Assembly (NCBI GenBank): GCA_963705155.1
Contig: CAVPJC010000024.1
Span: 124,001-188,000 of the forward strand
Direction of reading: 5' to 3'
Source of the DNA: CAVPJC01 sp963705155
GTDB taxonomy: Bacteria > Chloroflexota > Anaerolineae > Anaerolineales > UBA4823
Length of the DNA: 64,000 nt
Below are positions 36,119-45,947 of the stretch, piece after piece. The position numbers and the translations under genes are program-made. Position 1 is the first letter of the stretch, and every line of letters begins with the position of its first letter. The notes beneath the pieces were generated by a model. That model was not told where the DNA came from and did no database searches. It was given only the letters and a program-made list of their open reading frames with translations.

Positions 36119-36571
36119 GTGAGCTCCGGCATTGAAGAGCAAATCCGGCGGGCGATGCAGGAAGGCAAGTTTGACGATCTGCCAGGCCAGGGAAAACCGC
36201 TGAGGCTGGAAGAAAACCCCTTTGAAGACCCCGATATGCGCATGGCAAATCACCTGCTGCGATCGGCCGGTTTTACACTGCCCTGGATTGAAAAAAAGCG
36301 TGAAATTGAAGCCCTGAGTGGGCAGGCCCGCCGGTCTCTCCGGCAAAGCTGGGAATGGCGGCAGACTGCCCTGCAGGCGCACTCCCCGGGGAATTTCATT
36401 GAGAGCGAGTGGCAGCGGGCCTGTGCGGCTTTTCGGGAGTAGGTTCTGGAGCTCAACCGCCGCATCCAGATCTTGAACCTGGAAGTGCCTCACGTTCAGT
36501 TTCAAATCCCACCCATCGATTATGACCGCGAATTGCAATTGACCCAGACGACCGCCTCTGATACACTTTAA
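36119..36571 (+). CDS. DUF1992 (DnaJ C28-type) protein with an in-frame TAG
   Basis: GTG start at 36119. The DUF1992 signature is clear: EEQIRRAMQEGKFDDLPGQG then KPLRL, and NHLLRSAGFTLPWI. A TAG at 36440-36442 interrupts the frame, but the same frame continues VLELNRRIQILNLEVPHVQF to a TAA at 36569-36571, matching the expected length near 150 aa. CAG to TAG would be the simplest change. Function of the family is unknown. It ends four bases before dnaX. Confidence 0.78.
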
Positions 36572-36575
36572 GCCT

Positions 36576-38154
36576 ATGGGACAGGCTTTGTATCGGAAAT
36601 GGCGACCCCACCGCTGGGACCAGGTGATTGGTCAGGCGCATGTGGTCCAGACACTGCGCAATGCGATCGCTGCGGAGCGCGTGGCGCATGCCTACCTGTT
36701 CGCCGGTCCGCGCGGCACCGGGAAAACGACAACTGCCCGGCTGCTGGCAAAAGCGGTGAACTGCCTGGAGGCTGACCTGACGGCGCGCCCGTGCGATGCC
36801 TGCCAGCACTGCCAGGCGGTGAACCAGGGGCGTTTTCTCGATCTGATTGAGATCGATGCGGCATCGAACACCAGCGTTGAAGATGTGCGCAGTTTGCGCG
36901 ATAAGATCAATTTTTCGCCCAACCAGGGGCGTTTCAAGGTCTATATTATTGATGAAGTGCACATGCTTTCTACAGCCGCGTTTAACGCACTGTTGAAAAC
37001 GCTGGAAGAGCCCCCGGCGCATGCCATCTTTATCCTGGCGACCACCGAGATCCATAAAATCCCGGCTACCGTGCTCTCGCGCTGCCAGCGGCATGAATTC
37101 CGGCGCATACCGGTGCAGGAGATTGTGCGGCGATCTTAAGACCATGGCAACTGCCGAAAATCTGAAAGTGGAAGATGAAGCCCTGGTGCTGGTAGCCCGC
37201 CAGTCAACCGGTTCGATGCGCGATGCGATTTCGTTATTAGACCAGCTGGCATCCGGTGGGCAGGAAATTTCACTGGAAATGGCGCAAACCGTGCTGGGTA
37301 CTGCCGCCAGCCAATCGGTGATTAACCTGGTGGAAGCCCTGACAGCCCGGCAGGCAGCCGGCGGTCTGGACCAAATTCACCAGGCGTTGGATGCAGGCAG
37401 CGATCCGCGCCAGTACGCGCGCCAGGTGGTGGATTATTTGCGCGGCTTGCTGCTGGTGAGTATGAATAACGCCAATCTGGTGGATGCCTCCGCTGATGTG
37501 CGCTCGCAAATGGCCCGACAGGCGGCCTCTTTTCAAGCGCCCGATCTGCTTCGTGTGATCCGCTTCTTTAATCATGCCGCTAATGATGCACGCAGCGCCT
37601 GGCAGCCGGCCCTGCCCCTGGAGGTGGCCTTTATCAGTGCGCTGGAAATGCCCGCAGAAGCCGATACCGAGATGCCAGCGCCAGCTGCCAGGAAACCGGC
37701 TGCCGCATCCCAACCACAGGCCCAGCCCGTTCCTGCTGCGGTTAGGAACCCCCCTGCCGATGAAGGTGCGGCTCCAGGATCGGCGGAAGAAAATCTGGTT
37801 GTTGAAGGTGGTGTGACCGTCAAACAGGTGAGCGAGAATTGGAAGCAGATCCTGGCTGCGCTGCACATTTTGAACAAGCCCACCGAAGCCCTGCTGCGTT
37901 CGGGCAGGCTGCTGGGGGTAAAAAATGGTATGGTGTATGTCGGTTTTTCAGAAGTGCTGAAGGCCAAGGCGGAAAAGAGTGAGAATAATGATCTGCTTTT
38001 GAAGGCCTTCCGTAAGGTTTTTGGCATGGATATCCCCGTCCAGTATGTGGTTTACACGGGAGCAGCCGGGTCGCTCCCACCGGATATTGACAGCGATGGA
38101 ATGGTAGCCACAGCGCTGCGCGACCTGGGCGGCGAGATTGTAGACGTTCAATAA
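36576..38154 (+). CDS. dnaX: DNA polymerase III gamma/tau subunit (one frameshift)
   Basis: The clamp-loader ATPase. Residues 1-190: QALYRKWRPHRWDQVIGQ, Walker A GPRGTGKTTTAR, a four-Cys zinc module (CLE...CDACQHC), Walker B IIDEVHML, and LSRCQRHEF. The frame breaks at 37134: removing one T from CGATCTTAAG gives RRLKTMA and joins the second frame, which continues ARQSTGSMRDAISLLDQL (sensor 2 region) and a C-terminal domain after a Pro/Ala linker. The break falls inside the ATPase module, far before the tau-specific part. It begins the usual dnaX-ybaB-recR set. Confidence 0.93.
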
Positions 38155-38165
38155 CGGAGGCGAAC

Positions 38166-38495
38166 ATGGCAAAAGGATTCAAAGGTCCCAAAGGCGGGCA
38201 AAATCCGATGGGCATGATGTCGCAGTTGAAAAAACTGCAGGAACAAATGGAAATCGCACAGGCGCAGCTTGCCGAAGAAACCGTGACGGTGACGGCGGGC
38301 GGCGGGGCTATCTCGGTGACCATGACCGGTGACCAGCACTGCCGGGCGGTGACCATTGACGCCGACCTGCTCAAGGACGTTGATGCCGAGATGCTGCAAG
38401 ACCTGATTCTGGCGGCGTTTAACAACGCCCTGGATAAATCGCGGGAGATGGCAGCTAACCGGCTTGGCCCACTGGCTGGCGGGTTGTCTTTTTAA
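38166..38495 (+). CDS. ybaB: YbaB/EbfC nucleoid-associated protein
   Basis: A 109-aa DNA-binding protein of the YbaB/EbfC family, a dimer that coats DNA. The family core is seen as MMSQLKKLQEQMEIAQAQLA (residues 18-37), then VTVTAGGGAISVTMTG, and DLILAAFNNALDKSREMAA. It lies 11 bases after dnaX and two before recR, the standard order. Confidence 0.93.
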   Translation: MAKGFKGPKGGQNPMGMMSQLKKLQEQMEIAQAQLAEETVTVTAGGGAISVTMTGDQHCRAVTIDADLLKDVDAEMLQDLILAAFNNALDKSREMAANRLGPLAGGLSF

Positions 38496-38497
38496 TC

Positions 38498-39102
38498 ATG
38501 CTGCTGCCTGAACCGATACAAAACCTGGTCAATGCTCTCTCGCGCCTGCCCGGGATTGGCCCCAAAACCGCCTCCCGGCTGGCGTTTTATTTGCTGCGAG
38601 CGCCTGAAGACCTCAGCAAGGAGCTGGCAGAAGCGCTGACGAGAATTAAAACCGGCATCGGCTACTGCCCGGTTTGCTTTAATATCACCGCCGCCGGTCG
38701 GAGTGAGTGCGAAGTATGCGCCAGCACGGAGCGCGATGGCGCCCTGATCTGTGTGGTCGAGGAGCCCCTGGATGTGCTGGCGTTGGAAAAGACCTCTGCC
38801 TTTAACGGAAGGTATCATGTCTTGCACGGCGTGCTCTCGCCCATTGAAGGGGTCGGGCCGGATGATTTAAAAATCCGGGAACTGCTGCAGCGCGTGCGCG
38901 TGGGGGTGTCCAGGAGATCATCCTGGCAACCAATCCCAGCATGGAAGGCGACGCCACCGCCATGTATCTGAGCCAGCAGCTGGCGCCGCTGCACGTGCGG
39001 GTGACGCGCCTGGCGCGTGGTCTGCCGGTGGGCGGCGACCTGGAATATGCCGACCCGAATACGCTCCTGCGGGCGCTTTCGGGCAGGCAGGAAATGAGTT
39101 AA
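38498..39102 (+). CDS. recR: Recombination mediator RecR (one frameshift)
   Basis: RecR works with RecO and RecF to load RecA at gaps. Residues 1-55: helix-hairpin-helix LSRLPGIGPKTASRLAFYLL. Residues 57-75: four-Cys zinc finger CPVCFN...CEVC. Then a Toprim domain (LICVVEEPLDVLALEKT). The frame breaks near 38908 in a run of G; the other frame continues EIILATNPSMEGDATAMYLS and GLPVGGDLEYADPNTLLRAL to the stop at 39102, giving the usual length of about 200 aa. Confidence 0.93.
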
Positions 39103-39195
39103 ATGGGGCGGTGGGTAAAATTTTGCTCAACTATTGACGACCGGCGGGAATCCTGATAAACTCCCCCCCGCTGCAGGCGATTAAAATGAATAACC

Positions 39196-39224
39196 TTGTG
39201 CCATGCCAGTGCCTCTGGTATAAT
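39196..39224 (+). promoter_or_regulatory. Promoter of the tRNA-tuf operon
   Basis: TTGTGC (39196-39201), 17-base spacer, TATAAT (39219-39224), 33 bases before the first tRNA. Confidence 0.6.
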
Positions 39225-39257
39225 GCCATTCGCCTTATGGCAGGTTTGAGGGTTACC

Positions 39258-39330
39258 GCCGACGTAGCTCAATCGGAAGAGCAACCGCCTTGTAAGTGGT
39301 AGGTTACGGGTTCGATTCCCGTCGTCGGCT
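39258..39330 (+). tRNA. tRNA-Thr (anticodon TGT)
   Basis: 73 nt. Acceptor GCCGACG pairs with CGTCGGC, the D arm is GCTC/GAGC, the anticodon loop CTTGTAA has TGT, and the T arm is ACGGG-TTCGATT-CCCGT. CCA is not encoded. Confidence 0.95.
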
Positions 39331-39355
39331 TCCGAGGCAATTGCATAGTGGATTA

Positions 39356-39435
39356 GTCAGTTAGTCTCGTTGTTATGGCAGGCTCAGGCCCGAACGAGCG
39401 AGGGGACTAAGCGACCAGTCGACTACGTGACTGAC
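39356..39435 (+). repeat. Long imperfect inverted repeat between tRNA genes
   Basis: GTCAG, TTAGTC and CTCGTT pair with AACGAG, GACTAA and CTGAC further on, giving an interrupted hairpin that fills the spacer between tRNA-Thr and tRNA-Tyr. It may guide processing of the tRNA transcript. Confidence 0.5.
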
Positions 39436-39448
39436 AAAATAATAAATT

Positions 39449-39531
39449 GGGCGGTTACCCAAGTGGCCAACGGGGACTGACTGTAAATCAGTTGGCAAAA
39501 GCCTTCGGAGGTTCGAATCCTTCACCGCCCA
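39449..39531 (+). tRNA. tRNA-Tyr (anticodon GTA)
   Basis: 83 nt, class II. Acceptor GGGCGGT/ACCGCCC, anticodon arm ACTGA-CTGTAAA-TCAGT with GTA, a long variable arm, and T loop TTCGAAT. Confidence 0.95.
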
Positions 39532-39553
39532 CTAAGCATATCGCTTCTGGCTC

Positions 39554-39598
39554 ATCGCTTATCGCACAGCAGCACGGAAGGGTTGAGCGATAAGCGAT
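39554..39598 (+). repeat. Perfect 12-bp inverted repeat between tRNA genes
   Basis: ATCGCTTATCGC (39554-39565) and GCGATAAGCGAT (39587-39598) with a 21-base loop, in the spacer before the second tRNA-Thr. Partial copies of the same words (ATATCGCTTC, GCGATACGATA) flank it. Confidence 0.65.
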
Positions 39599-39627
39599 GC
39601 GCGATACGATATGGCGATGTACAATTA

Positions 39628-39700
39628 GCCCTCATAGCTCAGTCGGTAGAGCACGTTCTTGGTAAGAACGGGGTCATGGGTTCAAATCCCATTGAGGGCT
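39628..39700 (+). tRNA. tRNA-Thr (anticodon GGT)
   Basis: 73 nt. Acceptor GCCCTCA/TGAGGGC, anticodon arm CGTTC-TTGGTAA-GAACG with GGT, T arm ATGGG-TTCAAAT-CCCAT. It lies 56 bases before tuf. Confidence 0.95.
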
Positions 39701-39756
39701 CTTGTTGCCGAAGCCAACTATTAACACGAATAGATTTTTGAAGGAGAAAGAAGCGT

Positions 39757-40959
<1,203 letters not shown>

Positions 40960-40968
40960 TAAAGGAAT

Positions 40969-40989
40969 GCCGCTGTTAAAAACAGCGGC
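40969..40989 (+). other. Hairpin between tuf and rpmG
   Basis: Perfect 9-bp stem GCCGCTGTT/AACAGCGGC with a 3-base loop and no T-run. It is probably an RNA stability or processing element rather than a full terminator. Confidence 0.5.
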
Positions 40990-41003
40990 GCTGGTAAGCA
41001 TTT

Positions 41004-41171
41004 ATGGCATCTAAGAAAGATATCCGCCCGGTTATTACGCTGGCATGCACGGAATGTAAAGAACGCAATTACACTTCTGAGAAGAACCGCCGCAACGACC
41101 CGGGCCGTATGGAATTGAATAAATTTTGTCGGCGATGCCGCAAGCACACCATGCATCGCGAGACCAAGTAG
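41004..41171 (+). CDS. rpmG: 50S ribosomal protein bL33 (zinc form)
   Basis: A 55-aa protein starting MASKKDIRPVITLACTECKE. It has two Cys pairs (CTEC and CRRC) that bind zinc, then KHTMHRETK. Standard neighbour of tuf and tRNA-Trp/secE. The ribosome site is weak. Confidence 0.95.
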   Translation: MASKKDIRPVITLACTECKERNYTSEKNRRNDPGRMELNKFCRRCRKHTMHRETK

Positions 41172-41233
41172 AGACGTCTGCGTTGGGTGCTCCAGCTGAT
41201 CAAGTTGGAGCACCCGGCGCCGTAACACGTTTT

Positions 41234-41306
41234 AGGCCAGTAGCTCAATTGGTAGAGCACTCGTCTCCAAAACGAGTGGTTGTGGGTTCAAGTCCTGCCT
41301 GGCCTG
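41234..41306 (+). tRNA. tRNA-Trp (anticodon CCA)
   Basis: 73 nt. Acceptor AGGCCAG/CTGGCCT, anticodon arm CTCGT-CTCCAAA-ACGAG, T arm GTGGG-TTCAAGT-CCTGC. Classic position ahead of secE. Confidence 0.95.
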
Positions 41307-41321
41307 CCTGCAAGTGGCACG

Positions 41322-41346
41322 ACGCCGTCTAAAAGGGCGGCGTTTT
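41322..41346 (+). terminator. Terminator-like hairpin between tRNA-Trp and secE
   Basis: Stem of about 8 bp (ACGCCGTC with GGGCGGCGT) and a short TTTT run. Partial termination here would set the ratio of tRNA to secE-nusG message. Confidence 0.5.
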
Positions 41347-41423
41347 GTCCGTAACAAAAATGAAATCGAGGTCGAACGCGCTGTTTTGTTGCTGGCGCGA
41401 TCTTGCCAAGGAGGCCGCGAAAT

Positions 41424-41642
41424 ATGGCCGAAAAAACGAAAAATCCAGAAAAAGGCCCGCTGAACACCATCCGCATGTTTTTTCGCGAGACGGTCGGCGA
41501 GCTGCGCAAAGTGAACTGGCCTACCCGTAAGGAAGCCTGGAATCTGACATTGGTGGTTCTGGCGGTCTTGTTCAGTATGAGCGCTGCTCTCGGGTTGGTT
41601 GACTTTTTATTCTCGCGCTTTTTTGCCTGGATTTTAAGTTAA
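41424..41642 (+). CDS. secE: Preprotein translocase subunit SecE
   Basis: A 72-aa single-pass membrane protein of the SecYEG channel. The amphipathic segment FFRETVGELRKVNWPTRKEA (residues 19-38) is the SecE signature, followed by one membrane helix. The ATG at 41424 has AAGGAGG in front; an upstream in-frame start overlaps that site. Confidence 0.95.
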   Translation: MAEKTKNPEKGPLNTIRMFFRETVGELRKVNWPTRKEAWNLTLVVLAVLFSMSAALGLVDFLFSRFFAWILS

Positions 41643-41694
41643 AACCCGCTGTTGAAGCATCAACACGTTTATTGATCCATGGAAAGTAGCGACT

Positions 41695-42369
41695 ATGAGT
41701 TTGTATGACCAGGAAGAACAGCCAATTGATTTTAGCGGCGCCGCAAGCAAGCGCGCCGGACCGGCGGGAGATCTGTCTTCGCCGGAAATGATGGATTCCG
41801 GTGTTGATACAGGGTTCTCAGCCGATAAAGATGAGCACGAAGAGGGTGGGCGTGCCTGGTATGTGGTGCATTGCTATTCTGGCTATGAAAACAAAGTGCG
41901 CCACAATCTGGAACAGCGCATCGAAACGATGGGGATGAAGGACAAGATATTCGATGTCGTCGTTCCCACGGAAGAAGAAATTGAGGTCAAAGAGGGCAAA
42001 CGCCGCACGGTAGAGCGCCGGGTATTTCCAGGCTACATCCTGGTAAATATGGTCTTGAGCGAGGAATCCTGGTACGTGGTGCGTAACACCCCGGGTGTCA
42101 CTGGATTTGTGGGCATGGGAAATACCCCCACCCCGCTGCGCCCGGAAGAAGTTTCGCAGATTATCAAGCGCATGGAAGCCGAAGCGCCGCGCATTAAAGT
42201 GACCTTCAAACACGGCGAGCGTGTCCGCATTGTTGATGGTCCGTTCAACGATTTTCGTGGGACGGTTTCGGAGATCGATATGGAGCGCGCCAAGGTGCGC
42301 GTTATGGTGAACTTCTTCGGACGCGAAACCCCGGTGGAACTGGATTTCTTGCAGGTGGAGAAGGCTTAA
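41695..42369 (+). CDS. nusG: Transcription termination/antitermination protein NusG
   Basis: A 224-aa factor that binds RNA polymerase and links it to the ribosome or Rho. After an acidic N-terminal extension of about 50 residues comes the NGN domain (WYVVHCYSGYENKVRHNLE, RRVFPGYILVNMVL, NTPGVTGFVG) and the KOW domain (GERVRIVDGPFNDFRGTVSE). The extension is longer than in Proteobacteria. Confidence 0.96.
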   Translation: MSLYDQEEQPIDFSGAASKRAGPAGDLSSPEMMDSGVDTGFSADKDEHEEGGRAWYVVHCYSGYENKVRHNLEQRIETMGMKDKIFDVVVPTEEEIEVKEGKRRTVERRVFPGYILVNMVLSEESWYVVRNTPGVTGFVGMGNTPTPLRPEEVSQIIKRMEAEAPRIKVTFKHGERVRIVDGPFNDFRGTVSEIDMERAKVRVMVNFFGRETPVELDFLQVEKA

Positions 42370-42469
42370 TTGTGATCAACTGCCAGTCTGCCCGCCAGGG
42401 CAGACGGCAGGTAATTCGGTGGGAGGGTGTTCCCCCATCACCCGCTATCACCACAAAGGAGATTTGACT

Positions 42470-42895
42470 GTGGCAAAGAAACTGAAGACTGTTGTTCGAT
42501 TGCAGATAACGGCCGGCAAGGCCAACCCTGCACCCCCCATTGGCCCTGCCCTCGCCGGGCATGGCATCAACCTGATGGCGTTCTGCAAGGAATACAACGC
42601 CCGCACATCCAACCGGATGGGCGAGATCCTTCCAGCCGAAATCAGTATATTCACCGATGGGTCGTTTACGTTCATTTTGAAGACCCCACCCGCCGCGGTG
42701 CTTCTCAAGAAAGCCGCCGGCGTCGCCAAGGGTTCGGCCCAGCCCAACCGTGAAAAAGTTGGCAAGGTCACACGCGCCCAGGTGCGAGAAATTGCTGAAT
42801 TGAAGATGAAAGACCTGAACGCCAATGACATCGATGGCGCCATGCGCCAGATCGAAGGCACAGCCCGCAACATGGGCCTGACGGTAGTGGATTAA
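42470..42895 (+). CDS. rplK: 50S ribosomal protein uL11
   Basis: A 141-aa protein of the GTPase stalk base. The GTG at 42470, after AAAGGAGA, gives the normal N-terminus (VAKKLKTVVRLQITAGKANP). PPIGPALAGHGIN and ARNMGLTVVD are typical. It leads rplA, with a gap of about 50 bases. Confidence 0.96.
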   Translation: MAKKLKTVVRLQITAGKANPAPPIGPALAGHGINLMAFCKEYNARTSNRMGEILPAEISIFTDGSFTFILKTPPAAVLLKKAAGVAKGSAQPNREKVGKVTRAQVREIAELKMKDLNANDIDGAMRQIEGTARNMGLTVVD

Positions 42896-42948
42896 AACCC
42901 TGTGGGAGGGCAGCCTGGCTGTCCGCCTGTACCACCAAGGAGTGATGA

Positions 42949-43668
42949 ATGTCGAAACATGGAAAGAAATATTTAGCCTCAGCGGCTAAAGTAAATCGTG
43001 ATGAGTTGTACACGCCGGCTGCGGCTGTAGCTCTGGCGAAAGAGACCTCTGTGGTCAAGTTCGACGCCACCGTAGAGGTGCACATGCGCCTGGGTGTGGA
43101 TCCCCGCCATGCAGACCAGCAGGTGCGCGATGTAGTTGTTCTGCCGCACGGTTTGGGCAAAACTGTGCGCGTCCTGGTGTTTGCTCAGGGCGAAGGCGCT
43201 GCCCTGGCGCGCTCGGCGGGCGCTGACGTCGTGGCGGATGATGATGAGACCATTGGAAAGATCCAGGGCGGCTGGACGGATTTTGACGTTGCCATCGCCA
43301 CGCCCGATATGATGGGCAAGGTTGGACGTCTGGGACGTATCCTCGGCCCGCGCGGCCTCATGCCTAACCCCAAAGCGGGCACCGTGGTTCCTGCAGAAGA
43401 TATTCCACGCGTGATCACCGAGGCAAAGGCAGGGCGTGTGGAATTCCGCCTGGATAAAACCGCCAATCTGCACGTGCCTATTGGCAAGGTTTCCTTTGAG
43501 CAGATCAAACTGTATGAGAACCTGGGAGCCTTGATGGAAGCCGTGAAGAAAGCTCGCCCGGCAGCCGCCAAGGGCACTTACATCAAACGCTTAACGGTGA
43601 CCACCACCATGGGCCCTGGAATCAAAGTCGATCCGCTGGCGGCCCAGGTGATGGATGCTACCGAGTAG
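42949..43668 (+). CDS. rplA: 50S ribosomal protein uL1
   Basis: A 239-aa protein of the L1 stalk; in many bacteria it also represses its own message. Signature GRLGRILGPRGLMPNPK then AGTV near residue 130, and the end TTTMGPGIKVDP. Full length. Confidence 0.96.
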   Translation: MSKHGKKYLASAAKVNRDELYTPAAAVALAKETSVVKFDATVEVHMRLGVDPRHADQQVRDVVVLPHGLGKTVRVLVFAQGEGAALARSAGADVVADDDETIGKIQGGWTDFDVAIATPDMMGKVGRLGRILGPRGLMPNPKAGTVVPAEDIPRVITEAKAGRVEFRLDKTANLHVPIGKVSFEQIKLYENLGALMEAVKKARPAAAKGTYIKRLTVTTTMGPGIKVDPLAAQVMDATE

Positions 43669-43682
43669 AGGTTAGTTTGCCC

Positions 43683-43719
43683 ATTGCGCCGGCGCGGGCA
43701 AACCGTAAACCGGCGCAAT
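43683..43719 (+). other. Hairpin after rplA
   Basis: Perfect 10-bp inverted repeat ATTGCGCCGG/CCGGCGCAAT with a 17-base loop and no T-run, followed by TACAAT, a possible -10 box for the L10 leader. Confidence 0.45.
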
Positions 43720-43739
43720 GTGATACAATCAAGAATAAT

Positions 43740-43915
43740 CATACCGCTTTACCAAAGACAGCAGGCGCCGCCAGGTAGTCTCAGCGGCTTAATTCCCTGC
43801 CGAGGTGAAGATCGCTCCACTAAGTTCCCGCCCTGGTCTCGAAAGATCAGAGTGGGTTGGCCTGTCAGGCCTACGGAGAGTCTTTGCCCAACACTGGTGA
43901 GGCAAAGACTTTTTG
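43740..43915 (+). promoter_or_regulatory. Ribosomal protein L10 leader with attenuator terminator
   Basis: The stretch upstream of rplJ has the usual L10-leader character, with structured RNA that the L10-L12 complex binds to control its own synthesis. It ends in a perfect terminator stem AGTCTTTGCC/GGCAAAGACT (43879-43910) with a 12-base loop and TTTTTG. rplJ begins 22 bases later. Confidence 0.75.
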
Positions 43916-43936
43916 TTTGAAAGGAGGTGAGAGACA

Positions 43937-44485
43937 TTGGCCATTTCAAAGGAACGCAAAAATGAGGTGGTTGCCCAGTACAGTGCATGGGCAAACCGCA
44001 GCCGGGCATTCTTCCTGACCGAGTATAAAGGTCTGAGCATGAAGCAGCTGGATGAGTTGCGCGTCAAGATCCGTGATGCGGGTGGAGAGTTCCACGTGGT
44101 GAAAAACACCCTGGGAACGATCGCATTTGAATTTGCGGGGATGCGCGTGCCGGAAGGATTCCTGGAAGGCAGCACTGCTATTGGTTTTGCTTTTGGCGAC
44201 GTAGCCGCTCTGGCAAAGACCATGAGTGATTATGCCCGCACATCGGATTTCTTTAAGATCAAAGGCGGGTACCTCGACAACGCCCCAATCACTGCCGATC
44301 AGGTGAAATCATTGGCTGACCTGCCGCCGCTGCCGGTGATGCGCGCTCAATTGTTGGGCACCCTGCTTGCACCGGCCAGCCAGCTGGCCCGCATCATCGC
44401 CGAGCCTGCCCGGCAGGTGGCTGCTGTATTCAAGGCGTATGCCGAGAAAGACGCTGCCGCCACAACCGCCCCCGAAGCGGCCTGA
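43937..44485 (+). CDS. rplJ: 50S ribosomal protein uL10
   Basis: A 182-aa protein that anchors L12 dimers on the ribosome. TTG start at 43937, chosen because AAGGAGGTGA lies 6 bases upstream and the protein then begins AISKERKNEVVAQYSAWANR as in relatives. The RNA-binding part (FLTEYKGLSMKQLDELR, VKNTL) and the Ala-rich C-terminal L12-binding helix are present. Confidence 0.95.
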   Translation: MAISKERKNEVVAQYSAWANRSRAFFLTEYKGLSMKQLDELRVKIRDAGGEFHVVKNTLGTIAFEFAGMRVPEGFLEGSTAIGFAFGDVAALAKTMSDYARTSDFFKIKGGYLDNAPITADQVKSLADLPPLPVMRAQLLGTLLAPASQLARIIAEPARQVAAVFKAYAEKDAAATTAPEAA

Positions 44486-44597
44486 TGATCGGTATGTTAA
44501 TTTCGGAACCCGGTGATCGCCAGATGGCGTCCGGGTGATCAATGGAACCAGATGTATACTGACTTTTCAATTTTGAAGGATATGAAGGAGCACGAAA

Positions 44598-44978
44598 ATG
44601 GCTGATCTGAATAAACTCGTTGAAGAACTTGGCAAGCTCTCTGTTTTGGAAGCTGCCGAGCTGGTAAAGAAACTGGAAGAAGCCTGGGGCGTCTCTGCGG
44701 CTGCCCCGGTTGCCATGGCGGCTGCCCCTGCTGCCGCTGCCGGCCCCGCTGAGGTCGTCGAAGAAAAGACTGAGTTCGACGTGGTCATCAAGGATGCTGG
44801 CCCCAAGAAAATCGAGGTCATCAAGACCATCCGCCAGCTCACCAGCCTGGGCCTGAAAGAAGCCAAGGATATGGCTGAGACCGCAGGCGGCAAGGTTTTG
44901 GAAGCAGTGAGCAAAGAAGCCGCTGCCGACGCGAAAGGCAAGCTCGAAGCCGCTGGCGCCGTGATCGAGGTCGTCTAG
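44598..44978 (+). CDS. rplL: 50S ribosomal protein bL12 (L7/L12)
   Basis: A 126-aa stalk protein that recruits translation GTPases. The N-terminal dimer domain (LVEELGKLSVLEAAELVKKL), an Ala/Pro-rich hinge, and a C-terminal domain with EKTEFDVVIKDAG, KIEVIKTIR and GLKEAKDM are complete. Confidence 0.97.
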   Translation: MADLNKLVEELGKLSVLEAAELVKKLEEAWGVSAAAPVAMAAAPAAAAGPAEVVEEKTEFDVVIKDAGPKKIEVIKTIRQLTSLGLKEAKDMAETAGGKVLEAVSKEAAADAKGKLEAAGAVIEVV

Positions 44979-44997
44979 TTCGTTTTGCCAGATCCAA

Positions 44998-45098
44998 CTG
45001 CCGGCTTTCTAAAGCGGCAGGATATGCCGGGCGGAGGGATTTCCCGCAGAAACCAACCCTTTTGGGTTGGCTGCACGAGTCCCTTTGCCCGGCTTTGA
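44998..45098 (+). terminator. Structured 3' region ending the rpl operon
   Basis: Two structures follow rplL: a near-perfect hairpin CTGCCG-G-CTTT-CT-AAAG-CGGCAG (44998-45020), and a larger stem GCCGGGC...AGGGA with TCCCT...GCCCGGC (45026-45093) enclosing AACCAACCC/GGGTTGG, ending in TTTGATTT. The remainder of the gap up to 45343 has no recognised gene or clear promoter. Confidence 0.55.
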
Positions 45099-45343
45099 TT
45101 TAATCCTTCCCGCAGCACCGATGTGGGTTCACACACAAATCATGACATTCAACACTGGACGTTAAACCTGATTGGATTAAACTTGATTCCAGATATATTT
45201 GACCTGTTATCTGATTCTTCTAAACCATCTGGTCTCTCTTGTGGCTGGGGTGTGGTAAACTTGCGCTGGTACCTAATTTCACAACCCGGCATCCCGGGAA
45301 AAGACGCCGGGCAGTCAACCAACTCAAAGAGGAGAACAGACAT

Positions 45344-45754
45344 ATGAAAAAACCGGTTTACCTTTCTCTGGTCGTCCTGGTGCTTCTGAGCATGCTGCTT
45401 GCAGCTTGCGGCGGAGGCGGTGGGGAAAGCGCTGGCGCTGGCGACGCAGCGCGTGGCAAAAGCCTGTACGAACAGTCTGTGATTGGCTCGAGTTCAGCCC
45501 CTGGCTGCATCACCTGCCACTCGCTTGAGGCTGGTAAAGTCCTGGTGGGGCCTTCGCACGCCGGGATTGCGACCGCGGCTGCGTCGGCTGTTCCAGGGAA
45601 ATCGGCCGAGGAATTCCTGAAAGAATCCATCATCAACCCCGATGCAGTGATCACCGAAGGCTTTACTGCCGGCATCATGTACCAGAACTATGCCAAAGAC
45701 TTGAGCGAGCAGGAAATTAACGACCTGGTCGCCTACATGTTAACTTTGAAGTAA
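45344..45754 (+). CDS. Lipoprotein mono-haem cytochrome c
   Basis: A 136-aa exported protein. The lipobox LLAAC is at residues 18-22, so it should be lipid-anchored outside the membrane. One haem site CITCH lies near residue 62, and a distal Met in GIMYQNYAKDLSEQEIND near residue 111 could be the second ligand. Ends LVAYMLTLK, typical of class I cytochromes. GAGGAG precedes the ATG. It opens the respiratory operon and probably accepts electrons from the bc-type complex. Confidence 0.85.
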   Translation: MKKPVYLSLVVLVLLSMLLAACGGGGGESAGAGDAARGKSLYEQSVIGSSSAPGCITCHSLEAGKVLVGPSHAGIATAAASAVPGKSAEEFLKESIINPDAVITEGFTAGIMYQNYAKDLSEQEINDLVAYMLTLK

Positions 45755-45947
45755 CCACAAATTTCCGGTAGCGCAATCTTCAATCACCCCGAAGATTGCA
45801 AGCTGCGGATCTCCTGGATTGCACCGGGAACTCACCTGTTTGGGGCGTGGGAGCAGGCGGCGCCTGCTCCTACATCCCAATATCGGGATATGCCTGATCG
45901 ATCAACAAATTGCCGGTATCGAAGCGGCAGGGTACAGGAGAAAATTC

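Noticed and set aside
37120..37150. Programmed frameshift in dnaX producing gamma and tau forms
   Set aside because: The break lies inside the ATPase module, there is no A-rich slippery sequence, and one deleted T restores the expected RRLKTMA. A real gamma form ends far later.
45123..45343. Short ORF ahead of the cytochrome c lipoprotein
   Set aside because: It overlaps the true start region, has no ribosome site and no recognisable composition; the segment looks like an untranslated leader.
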